From contig DAOMNO010000013.1 in the NCBI GenBank assembly GCA_035443885.1, positions 1-64,000 on the forward strand: a DNA stretch of 64,000 bases. The letters run 5' to 3'. This DNA is from DAOMNO01 sp035443885 (GTDB lineage: Bacteria > Planctomycetota > Phycisphaerae > Phycisphaerales > SM1A02). A model generated the notes under the pieces. That model saw only the letters and a program-made list of their open reading frames with translations, did not search any database and was not told the DNA's origin. Both the position numbers and the translations under genes were made by a program. Positions 34,206-41,737 of the stretch are shown piece after piece; the first letter of the stretch is position 1, and each line of letters begins with the position of its first letter.

Positions 34206-36038
34206 CTACACAGGTGTAACGAGGCTCGTCTGATTCAGTCTCGCATACAGTTCACAGCGTTCAAGCAGTTCGCCGTGCGTGCCGATGTCCACCACGCTGC
34301 CGCGATCCATCACGATGATGCGGTCCGCGTTGAGCACCGTGGACAGGCGATGGGCGATGATGAGTGCGGTTCGATCTTCACAGAACTCCGTAATCGCTGC
34401 ATTGATGTGTGCTTCGGATTCCGCGTCGATCTGACTGGTGGCTTCGTCCAGAATGAGGATCGAAGGCTCTCGCATGATCGCACGGGCGATGGCCAGTCGC
34501 TGCCTCTGCCCACCTGAAAGTGATGTTCCCTGTTCGAGGATGTTCGCGTCATATCCACCGTCCATCGCGCGGATGAACTCATCGGCGTGAGCGCGTCTGG
34601 CTGCGTTGATGACGGCTTCGCGCGTCACACGATCCGCCGGAATGCCAAACGCGATGTTCTCCGCCACTGTCCCGCGGAAGAGAACGGTTTCCTGCGTAAC
34701 GACACCGATCTGTTTGCGCAGGCTTGGCAGACTGACTGACGCGACATCGACACCGTCGATGAGCACGCGGCCTGAATCGGGCGCGAGCAATCGCGGAATC
34801 ATGCTGAGCAGTGTCGTCTTGCCGGAACCGTTCGGCCCCACCACTGCGACTCGCTCGCTGTGCGCGATGCGGAAGCTCACGCTGCTCAGCGCGGGCTGCA
34901 TGGCGCCGGGATACGTGAAGCTCACGCCGTCCAGTTCGATCGATTCATGATGGCGGGGCAATGCGGGCCGTGTGTCGCTTGCCTGTTCTTCCGGCTTGAC
35001 ATCGCGCAGCTCAAGCAGCCGCTCCGCCGGTGCGGATGCTGCGTGAATCTCGTTGACCAGCCCAGCCAACGGCCTGAACGAAGCGCCCGCAACCGCAAGC
35101 GCACCGAGTGTGAGGAAGAACAGCTCCGCTGCGAGATCACCCGCGAGAATCATGCGTACAGCGATGATCGCCAGAATGCCCACGATGAAGACGGAGAGTG
35201 TTTCGACCAGAGGGCCGGAAACGGCCTTCGCTGTCCGCACGCGAAGCTCCTGCTTCACGACTTGCTTATTGACTTCCGCGAATTTTTCGGCGGTCTGCTT
35301 TTCGCCGGTGTTGGCCTTCACCGCTCGCACACCCTGCAGCGCTTCAGTCGCGATATGAAGGAGTTGAGCCTGTGCCTGCAGCGCACCGCTCGTGCCGCGA
35401 CGAATCCGCTTGCCCGTCTTGCGGAGAATCGTCGCCATCAGCGGCACGACGACCACGGCCATCAGCGTAAGCGTAGGATGCAGAATCAGCGCGACAACAA
35501 ACGCACCGGTCCCCTTCGCCACCTGTGAAACCGCCTTGCTGGTGAGCGCGACGAAACCATTCTGGAGTTCTGCTGTATCGCGAATGATGCGAGCGACAAG
35601 CTGCGATGGACCTCGCTGAAAGACTTCGAGAATCGGCATGCTGACGACATTGCCGAACGTCTCATCGCGTATTGCAGCGACCGTTTTCGTGCTGAGTGTC
35701 TGGCTCAGGTATTGATGCAGGAAGTTGAAGGTCGCGCCGATGATGGTGAGCACAAAGAGCGCGGCGAAGAGGAAGAGCACCCCGCGAAATGGATCGCTTG
35801 GCAGCGCATCGACCACGAACTGCGGAATCGACACCCAGCCGTTCTTCTCGTTGAACTCAATCACCATCTGCGGCAGAGATTTCGCGTCTTCTTCTGCGAG
35901 GACTGTGCGCAGAATCGGCAGCAAGCCGAGCAGCCCCGTGCCGAGCGCGGCCCCTGAAAGCGCCGCGAAGATGACCGCCAGAATCAGCATCAGCCGATGG
36001 CGCAACAGTTCGCGAGCGAGTTTCCAGAAGGGAGACAT
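34206..36038 (-). CDS. ABC exporter, MsbA/multidrug type (fused membrane and ATPase domains)
   Basis: Half-transporter of 610 residues. The first ~330 form a six-helix membrane domain and the last ~240 the ATPase: Walker A GPNGSGKTT, signature LSGGQRQRLAIARAIM, Walker B ILILDEATSQID, and a switch His in IIAHRLSTV. It would act as a homodimer exporting lipid or drug. A longer periplasmic section near residues 45-80 (EDAKSLPQMVIEFNEKNGW) between the first two helices is unusual. It follows aroA after a 77-base gap holding a heptamer array. Confidence 0.9.
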   Translation of the reverse strand: MSPFWKLARELLRHRLMLILAVIFAALSGAALGTGLLGLLPILRTVLAEEDAKSLPQMVIEFNEKNGWVSIPQFVVDALPSDPFRGVLFLFAALFVLTIIGATFNFLHQYLSQTLSTKTVAAIRDETFGNVVSMPILEVFQRGPSQLVARIIRDTAELQNGFVALTSKAVSQVAKGTGAFVVALILHPTLTLMAVVVVPLMATILRKTGKRIRRGTSGALQAQAQLLHIATEALQGVRAVKANTGEKQTAEKFAEVNKQVVKQELRVRTAKAVSGPLVETLSVFIVGILAIIAVRMILAGDLAAELFFLTLGALAVAGASFRPLAGLVNEIHAASAPAERLLELRDVKPEEQASDTRPALPRHHESIELDGVSFTYPGAMQPALSSVSFRIAHSERVAVVGPNGSGKTTLLSMIPRLLAPDSGRVLIDGVDVASVSLPSLRKQIGVVTQETVLFRGTVAENIAFGIPADRVTREAVINAARRAHADEFIRAMDGGYDANILEQGTSLSGGQRQRLAIARAIMREPSILILDEATSQIDAESEAHINAAITEFCEDRTALIIAHRLSTVLNADRIIVMDRGSVVDIGTHGELLERCELYARLNQTSLVTPV

Positions 36039-36056
36039 GGGAAGAGAGGTCGGTTG

Positions 36057-36091
36057 TCAGGGGTCAGAGTTCAGAGATCAGCGGTCAGTGG
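36057..36091. repeat. 5 x 7-bp tandem array in the aroA-ABC gap
   Basis: Five heptamers TCAGGGG, TCAGAGT, TCAGAGA, TCAGCGG, TCAGTGG (consensus TCAGNGN) run head to tail in the 77-base gap between aroA and the ABC exporter, ending 19 bases from the exporter start. Confidence 0.8.
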
Positions 36092-36115
36092 CAGGCGCAG
36101 AACGTTGTTCGTTTC

Positions 36116-37486
36116 TTACGTTCCACTCCCATACAGTTTGGCAAAATCTTTCCAGAACGTCGGGTAGCTTTTGGCGACGCATTTCGGGTTCCGAATGGCA
36201 AGGCCCGGCCTCACCAACCCCAGAATAGCGAAGCTCATCGCCATCCGGTGGTCGTTGTAGGTTTCAATGACAATTGACCGCGTGGCACCGGCATCCTGCC
36301 CGTGCGCCGCCAGCCTGGGTGGGGTAATCGTGATCGAATCGTCCGTCGTCTCGACAACGCAGCCGACCTTGCGCAATTCCGTCGCGAGAGCCGCGATACG
36401 GTCGGTCTCCTTCACACGCAGGGTGTGCAGTCCGGTGAGTCTTGACAATCCCGGCGCATGAGCTGCCGCAACGGCGAGCGCCATTGCCCCATCCGGAAAA
36501 AAGCGAGCGTCTTCGTGGATCGGCTTCAATGTCGATCTTCCGATCGGCCACGTCACATGCTGATGCAGCGTCTCAGCCCTGAAGTCGTCGCACCACGCCT
36601 TCGTATCCAAGGCGCGGATGACCTGATTGTCTGGCTGCATCGAACTGCGCGGCAGTCCCCGGATCGCCACTCGTGAATTCGCCAAGGCCGCTGCGACAAG
36701 AAAATATGCGGCGCTGCTGGCGTCTGGTTGTACCACATGCGGTGCGCCATGAACACGGAACGCCCCGACTTCCACTCGATCATCGTCGATGTCGTCGATC
36801 TGGCCGAGCGCCTCGTTCTCCCATGAGACGAGAACGCTCAGCGTAAGACTGATGTACGACCTGCTCGTCGGCACCTCGTCAAATCGAATGTGAACGCCTT
36901 TCTCCAGCCACGGCGCGATCAGCATCACCGCCGAGATGAACTGACTGCTTGCGGTCTTGCCTACGCGCAGCTCGCCGCCCTTGAACGCTTCACTCGGCAC
37001 CACACGCACAGGCAGCCGCCCTTCCTCTTCCACATATTCAATCCGTGCGCCCAACTGCCGCAGCATCTCCACGCCTTCCGCGATCGGCCTTTCGCGCATG
37101 CGCTTCGAACCGTCCACGATCACCGGCTCCGCTGCGAGGCAGGCGCACGCGATCATAAACCGCGTCGGCGTGCCGCCGTCGCCGAGGTTCACCGAGCCGC
37201 CGCGCGGAAATCGACCGCTGACGCCTTTGATGAACACATCGTCGCCTTCCCACCGCGCTTCCGCGCCGAGCGTACACAGCGCGTTCAGCAGCGCATCCGT
37301 GTCCTCGGCGCGCAGCGGGCGAATGATCTTCGACTCCCCCTCCGCCAACGCCGCCAGCACATACGCGCGATTGGTGATGCTCTTGCTCCCCGGCGGCGTG
37401 ATCGTTACATCAAACGGCTTCTCCAGCGGCACAATCGGCAGCGGGTCAGGCAGTTCATCAAGCGGCAGCGTGTAATCGATCATCAT
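36116..37486 (-). CDS. aroA: 3-phosphoshikimate 1-carboxyvinyltransferase (EPSP synthase)
   Basis: Shikimate-pathway enzyme joining shikimate 3-phosphate and PEP. It has 456 residues. Active-site blocks are PPGSKSITNRAYVLAALAEG (lysine in SKS), LGDGGTPTRFM, and RVKETDRIAALATELRKVG; the C-terminal NDHRMAMSFAILGLVRPGL is intact. Two adjacent ATGs (37486 and 37483) can start it; no Shine-Dalgarno site is seen, because the space just upstream is a repeat array. It lies downstream of groES on the same strand. Confidence 0.95.
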   Translation of the reverse strand: MMIDYTLPLDELPDPLPIVPLEKPFDVTITPPGSKSITNRAYVLAALAEGESKIIRPLRAEDTDALLNALCTLGAEARWEGDDVFIKGVSGRFPRGGSVNLGDGGTPTRFMIACACLAAEPVIVDGSKRMRERPIAEGVEMLRQLGARIEYVEEEGRLPVRVVPSEAFKGGELRVGKTASSQFISAVMLIAPWLEKGVHIRFDEVPTSRSYISLTLSVLVSWENEALGQIDDIDDDRVEVGAFRVHGAPHVVQPDASSAAYFLVAAALANSRVAIRGLPRSSMQPDNQVIRALDTKAWCDDFRAETLHQHVTWPIGRSTLKPIHEDARFFPDGAMALAVAAAHAPGLSRLTGLHTLRVKETDRIAALATELRKVGCVVETTDDSITITPPRLAAHGQDAGATRSIVIETYNDHRMAMSFAILGLVRPGLAIRNPKCVAKSYPTFWKDFAKLYGSGT

Positions 37487-37493
37487 TCATTCA

Positions 37494-37627
37494 CCGCGGA
37501 GCACGCAGAGATCGCGGAGGAAAACTCAAGGTGCGCAACGCAAGCCAGGAAAACAACGCAGACGCTGTTGAGGATCGACATCCTGATCCACATATCGCTC
37601 CGCGCACTCTGCGGTCTCCGCGGTTCA
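37494..37627. repeat. inverted pair of 9-bp tandem arrays filling the groES-aroA gap
   Basis: The left arm is CCGCGGAG-CA-CGCAGAG-AT-CGCGGAG (37494-37519) and the right arm CTCCGCG-CA-CTCTGCG-GT-CTCCGCGG-TTCA (37598-37627). Both are three units of CGCRGAGNN, inverted, with 78 bases between. The right arm includes the groES stop codon (37625-37627), and the left arm ends 7 bases before the aroA ATG. This is the same arrangement as at accB-accC but with a different unit. Confidence 0.85.
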
Positions 37628-37945
37628 TTCTGCTCGACGAAACACCGCCACCACATCCTCAATCGGGATGACGAACAACCGATTGTCGCCCTCAAAGTCA
37701 ACCGGTATGGCGTGCTTCGGATTGAACAGCACGCGGTCGTACTGCCGGATTGGATAGTTCGCATCGTTCTCCACCTCGCGGCTCACCGCGACGATGCGGC
37801 CCGTCAACGTGGGAATCTCGATCTTGTCCGGCAGGTGCAGCCCGGCCTTCGTCTGCTTCTTGTCTTCATCCTTGCGAAGCAGCACGCGCTTGCCGATCGG
37901 CTCGACCGTCTCAAGTGACTTTGCAGTAGGTTTGGGTGTGGCCAT
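37625..37945 (-). CDS. groS: GroES-type co-chaperonin
   Basis: Cap of the GroEL chaperonin. The 106-residue protein shows EPIGKRVLLRKDEDKKQT, the mobile-loop region KAGLHLPDKIEIPTLTGRIVAVS and the closing DRLFVIPIEDVVAVF-like strand. It is divergent from textbook GroES at the roof loop and has an N-terminal extension of ~15 residues. No groEL is adjacent, so it may be an additional paralogue or the sole GroES with groEL elsewhere. Its stop codon lies within a repeat arm. Confidence 0.85.
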   Translation of the reverse strand: MATPKPTAKSLETVEPIGKRVLLRKDEDKKQTKAGLHLPDKIEIPTLTGRIVAVSREVENDANYPIRQYDRVLFNPKHAIPVDFEGDNRLFVIPIEDVVAVFRRAE

Positions 37946-38011
37946 GCGCGAACATCATAGAGCAATGAAGGCGGGAGCGCGACTGCCCCCAACCTCTCAT
38001 GCCTCATCGCG

Positions 38012-40393
38012 CTATTCGACCCGTTCGAGTTTGGCATACTCCAGAATCAGCGTCTTCGTACCTGCGGTGCGGAAGTTGACTCGCACGCTTGTCCCACCCG
38101 CACGTGGTGTGAGGCCTTCCACGCGCCCGACGCCGAATTTGGGATGTCTAACGAGTGTGCCGACAGGAAACGCGCCGGACGCTCCACCGCTCGAACGCCC
38201 GCGCGTCCACACGTCATACTCGCCGCCCATCGGCGCACCGAACTCATCCTTCTTCCGGCCGAAGGTCGAGCCGAACGCCTCACGGCCGCTGCGCGAGCCG
38301 AAGTCGTCATCGTCATCCGCGCCGGCTTGATCGGACACGATCACATTCGCGGCGGGAAGCTCGCGTAAAAACTGGCTCGGCACGGTTCGCTCAGCGATGC
38401 CTCGATGCGTGCGACGCGACGCGGATGTCATCAATAAATGCCGCTTTGCGCGCGTCATGCCCACGAAGCATAGTCGCCGCTCTTCTTCGAGTTCCATCGG
38501 GCTGGTTGCAGCGCGCGAGTGAGGCAGCAATCCCTCTTCCAGCCCGGCCATGGCGATCACCTCAAACTCCAATCCCTTCGCCGCGTGCAGCGTCATGAGT
38601 GTTACCGCGCCGTTCTGCGGATCGATCGCATCCGCGTCGCTCACCAGCGCAACGCCTTCCAGATACGCCGTCAATGTCGTCAGCAGCGAAGCCTCGCGTC
38701 CATCGTCCAGAATCGGCGGCGCAAACTCCGCCGCTGCGGATACAAGCTCTTCCAGATTGTCCAGCCGTTCGCGCTCCTCTTCCACTGTCGAGTTGCGATA
38801 CAGCGCTTCCATGCCGGACTCGCGAATGACTCGCTCGACAAGTTCCGCCAGCGTGCCATTGCCGCTATTGGTTGCAGCGCGCGCCACAAGCAAATCACCC
38901 TCGCCGATGGGCGTTTCCACATTCGCACCCGCGAACACGCGCCACGCCTGCACGGTGGAGACAAACTTCTTCACGGCGCTCACCGCGCGCCCGCTCAATC
39001 CTTCCATTTCGCCCACCCGATGCAGAGCCTCGAACAGCGAAAGTTGTCTGCGAAGGGCAAACATTTCGATCTTGTCCAGCGTCGTGTCGCCGATGCCGCG
39101 TGCGGGCGTGTTGATAATCCGCCGCAAGGAGACCTCATCGTTCGGGTTCGCAATGAACCGTAGATACGCGAGCGAGTCCTTGATTTCCTTGCGCTCATAG
39201 AACGCCGTGCCACGCGCAATGACATACGGAATCTGCGCATCACGAAACGCCTCTTCCAGCACGCGGCTGAGGGAGTTGACGCGATACAGCACCGCCATGT
39301 CCTTCCAGGCTCGCACCCCACCACTGCCTCCATCTGCTGCCTTGCCTTCCTCGTGATGCCGCCTGAACGCATCGACGATCAGACCCGCTTCGTGGTGCTC
39401 ATCGCGACAATACACGACCTGCGGCTTCTCGCCTTCGCCCAGCTCCGTGAAAAGCCGCTTGTTCTTCCGCTGCGTGTTGTTGCGGATGAGCGCATCGGAT
39501 GCTGCGACGATGTGCGCTGTGGAGCGGAAGTTCTGGCCCAGCGCGATCGTCTTTGCACTGGGGTAATGCGTCTCGAACTCCATGATGTTGCGGATGTCCG
39601 CACCGCGCCACGCATAGATCGACTGGTCGGGATCACCCACGACGCACACATTGCGATGCGATGATGCCAATGCGTGCGCGATGACGAACTGCGCGTGGTT
39701 CGTGTCCTGATATTCGTCGATGAGAAGATACTGATACCGCTCCTGCAGCTCCTGCCGCACCGTCTGCTGCTCGCGCAGCATCTTCGCCGTGATGACAAGC
39801 AGATCATCGAAATCGACTGCATTGTTCGCTTTCAGCACCTTCTCATACTGCTCGAATGCACGCGCGACGGAGCGCGAATAGAAGTCGCCCGCATGACCTG
39901 CGTACATCTTCGCATCCATGAGCTGGTTCTTCGCATTACTGATCGCGCTCGCCACACTGGCGGGCGTCCAGTTCTTCGAGTCCAGCCCCGCTGCTTTCAG
40001 CGATTGCTTGATGGCATCGCGCTGATCCGCCGTATCGTAGATCGTGTAGTTCTCCTGCAAGCCTGCTGCGGTGGCGTACCGGCGCAGCAAGCGCGCACAG
40101 AAGGAATGAAACGTCGCCACCGTCAAGCCGCGCACACCCGGCAGATCACCCGGCAACTGGCGCAGAATGCGCTCTCGCATTTCACCTGCTGCTTTGTTGG
40201 TGAACGTGAGCGCGAGTATCTGCCACGGCGGAATGCCCTGCGCGATGAGATGCGCGATTCGTCGCGTAACCACCGTCGTCTTGCCCGAACCCGGTCCCGC
40301 CAGCACGAGCAACGGCCCATCCACGTGCGCCACCGCTTCCCGCTGCGGCTCCGTCAGGCCTTCAAATAACGTGTCGAGATCGAGTTTGGGCAT
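38012..40393 (-). CDS. uvrD: UvrD/PcrA-type superfamily 1 DNA helicase
   Basis: 3'-5' DNA helicase for repair and for clearing replication or transcription blocks. The start at 40393 (MPKLDLDTLFEGLTEPQREAV) gives 793 residues; 24 extra codons upstream are not homologous. Walker A is AGPGSGKTT (K38), Walker B LLIDEYQDTN, with further motifs GDPDQSIYAWRGA, TLHAAKGLEF and GMTRAKRHL. The C-terminal ~100 residues carry an Asp/Gly-rich linker and a PcrA-like tail (VGTLVRHPKFGVGRVEGL) that in relatives binds RNA polymerase. There is no Shine-Dalgarno site. Confidence 0.93.
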   Translation of the reverse strand: MPKLDLDTLFEGLTEPQREAVAHVDGPLLVLAGPGSGKTTVVTRRIAHLIAQGIPPWQILALTFTNKAAGEMRERILRQLPGDLPGVRGLTVATFHSFCARLLRRYATAAGLQENYTIYDTADQRDAIKQSLKAAGLDSKNWTPASVASAISNAKNQLMDAKMYAGHAGDFYSRSVARAFEQYEKVLKANNAVDFDDLLVITAKMLREQQTVRQELQERYQYLLIDEYQDTNHAQFVIAHALASSHRNVCVVGDPDQSIYAWRGADIRNIMEFETHYPSAKTIALGQNFRSTAHIVAASDALIRNNTQRKNKRLFTELGEGEKPQVVYCRDEHHEAGLIVDAFRRHHEEGKAADGGSGGVRAWKDMAVLYRVNSLSRVLEEAFRDAQIPYVIARGTAFYERKEIKDSLAYLRFIANPNDEVSLRRIINTPARGIGDTTLDKIEMFALRRQLSLFEALHRVGEMEGLSGRAVSAVKKFVSTVQAWRVFAGANVETPIGEGDLLVARAATNSGNGTLAELVERVIRESGMEALYRNSTVEEERERLDNLEELVSAAAEFAPPILDDGREASLLTTLTAYLEGVALVSDADAIDPQNGAVTLMTLHAAKGLEFEVIAMAGLEEGLLPHSRAATSPMELEEERRLCFVGMTRAKRHLLMTSASRRTHRGIAERTVPSQFLRELPAANVIVSDQAGADDDDDFGSRSGREAFGSTFGRKKDEFGAPMGGEYDVWTRGRSSGGASGAFPVGTLVRHPKFGVGRVEGLTPRAGGTSVRVNFRTAGTKTLILEYAKLERVE

Positions 40394-40861
40394 AAAGAGC
40401 GGGTGCACGATGCGGGCGAAAAAGGCCGCGGACTGCGGCGAAGCGGCGCAGTGTACCCGCATCACGCTCGATGTACGGTCCGAGAACTACCAACCGTGGC
40501 CAGATCGCCCGAATACCCCCAATATCCTGTGTTGACGACAGATTGAGACAGGTTATCCCCACAACACCTAGCCAGAATCACGAATACGAACGGTCGGCTA
40601 TCTTCCCTAAACCACCATGCTGCAACGCCTTAGAGATCGGTTCCAAAAAAACTACATTCTGTGGCACTGAATACTTGCAGTCCCAACATGTAGTGGTACG
40701 ATCCTCAGTTGTGCTTGGTTTCGGTTCACATGGTGTCGCGGCTGGGTTACTTCACCTCTGGCAGACGCACACCGGGAACCTCCCTCGACCATGGATGGTC
40801 GCACGAAAAGTCGCTCCACGGGACCAGGACGTCTCGGGGAGCCAAAGACGGGAAGGCAGCT
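40394..40861. other. divergent intergenic region uvrD / dcd
   Basis: These 468 bases hold no gene I can support. A single TTATCCCCA at 40553-40561 is one base off a DnaA box, but one box is not an origin. A dcd promoter candidate lies at 40675-40702. The base composition is lower in GC than the neighbouring genes between about 40500 and 40700. Confidence 0.45.
40675..40702 (+). promoter_or_regulatory. candidate dcd promoter
   Basis: TTGCAG (40675-40680) and TACGAT (40697-40702) are 16 bases apart. Matches to consensus are moderate (3/6 and 4/6). A leader of about 150 bases would follow. Confidence 0.3.
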
Positions 40862-41431
40862 ATGGCCGTACTGTGCGATACACAAATCCGAGAGCTGATC
40901 GGCATCGAGCCGTTTCAGGAGAACGAAAAACGACCCGGCCGCGTGTCGTGGGGCGTCTCGTCCTACGGCTACGACGTGCGCGTGGGCACCAAGTTCAAGG
41001 TGTTCACCAACGCCACCTCAGGCGGCGCGGCCATCGTCGATCCCAAAAAGTTCTCCGAAGACCTCTTCATTGAGATCGACACCGCGAACACCGGCAAGGA
41101 CCACATCGTGATCCCGCCCAACTCCTTCGCGCTCTGCGAAACCGTCGAAGTCTTCTCCATCCCGCGCGATGTGCTCGCCATCTGCGTGGGCAAGTCCACC
41201 TACGCCCGCTGCGGCATCATCGTGAACGTTACGCCGCTCGAACCCGAATGGCGCGGCAAGGTGACGATCGAAATCAGCAACACCACACCGCTGCCCGCCA
41301 AAATCTACGCCAACGAAGGTATCGCGCAGATGGTGTTCATCAAAGCCGACCGCGTGTGCGCGGTGAGCTACGCGGACAAGGGCGGGAAGTATCAGGATCA
41401 GGTTGGGTTGACGTTGCCGAAGGTGGATTGA
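40862..41431 (+). CDS. dcd: dCTP deaminase
   Basis: Deaminates dCTP to dUTP for thymidylate synthesis. The ATG at 40862 has GGAAGG upstream and gives 189 residues; the frame extends 51 codons further but that part is not homologous. The core SWGVSSYGYDVRVG, the nucleotide-binding GKSTYARCGIIVNVTPLEP with catalytic Glu in EPEWRG, and the C-terminal KYQDQVGLTLPKV are intact. It lies upstream of the ribonucleotide reductase gene on the same strand, so both serve dNTP supply. Confidence 0.95.
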   Translation: MAVLCDTQIRELIGIEPFQENEKRPGRVSWGVSSYGYDVRVGTKFKVFTNATSGGAAIVDPKKFSEDLFIEIDTANTGKDHIVIPPNSFALCETVEVFSIPRDVLAICVGKSTYARCGIIVNVTPLEPEWRGKVTIEISNTTPLPAKIYANEGIAQMVFIKADRVCAVSYADKGGKYQDQVGLTLPKVD

Positions 41432-41563
41432 CTTCGTTGTCAATACGCGGAGACGAACCATGGCACTCGATAATTTCAGACTCCAAAACAGTGCTTTGGA
41501 CTCATCTTGGTCGCTTCCGCTCAGCCAGTATCCCAAGCGTATTCACTGCGTGCAATAGGAAAT

Positions 41564-41677
41564 ATGGTGTTCCGCATCACCTCCGAAGACAACCGGCCGA
41601 AAGAGCTTTGCCCAGCATGCGAGTATTCGCTGCATGGCTGCAACACATCTTCCGGTATCTGTCCTGAATGCGGTTAG
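41564..41677 (+). CDS. 37-aa zinc-ribbon microprotein
   Basis: An ATG at 41564, with AGGA four bases upstream, opens 37 codons ending at TAG 41675-41677. The sequence contains CPACEYSLHGC and ICPECG at the very end, a CxxC...CxxC zinc-ribbon pattern close to the CPxCxYxLxG...CPECG motif at the termini of many planctomycete proteins. It sits in the 306-base gap between dcd and nrdJ. It could be a functional microprotein or the remnant of a longer gene. No membrane segment is present. Confidence 0.5.
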   Translation: MVFRITSEDNRPKELCPACEYSLHGCNTSSGICPECG

Positions 41678-41737
41678 GCGTACACACAAGATACCCTGCT
41701 TCGTGCAACACGATCAAAGCGGCGACAGGAATAGACA

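Noticed and set aside
40553..40561. TTATCCCCA as a replication-origin DnaA box
   Set aside because: Only one imperfect box, with no cluster, no AT-rich unwinding region and no dnaA, dnaN or gidA nearby.
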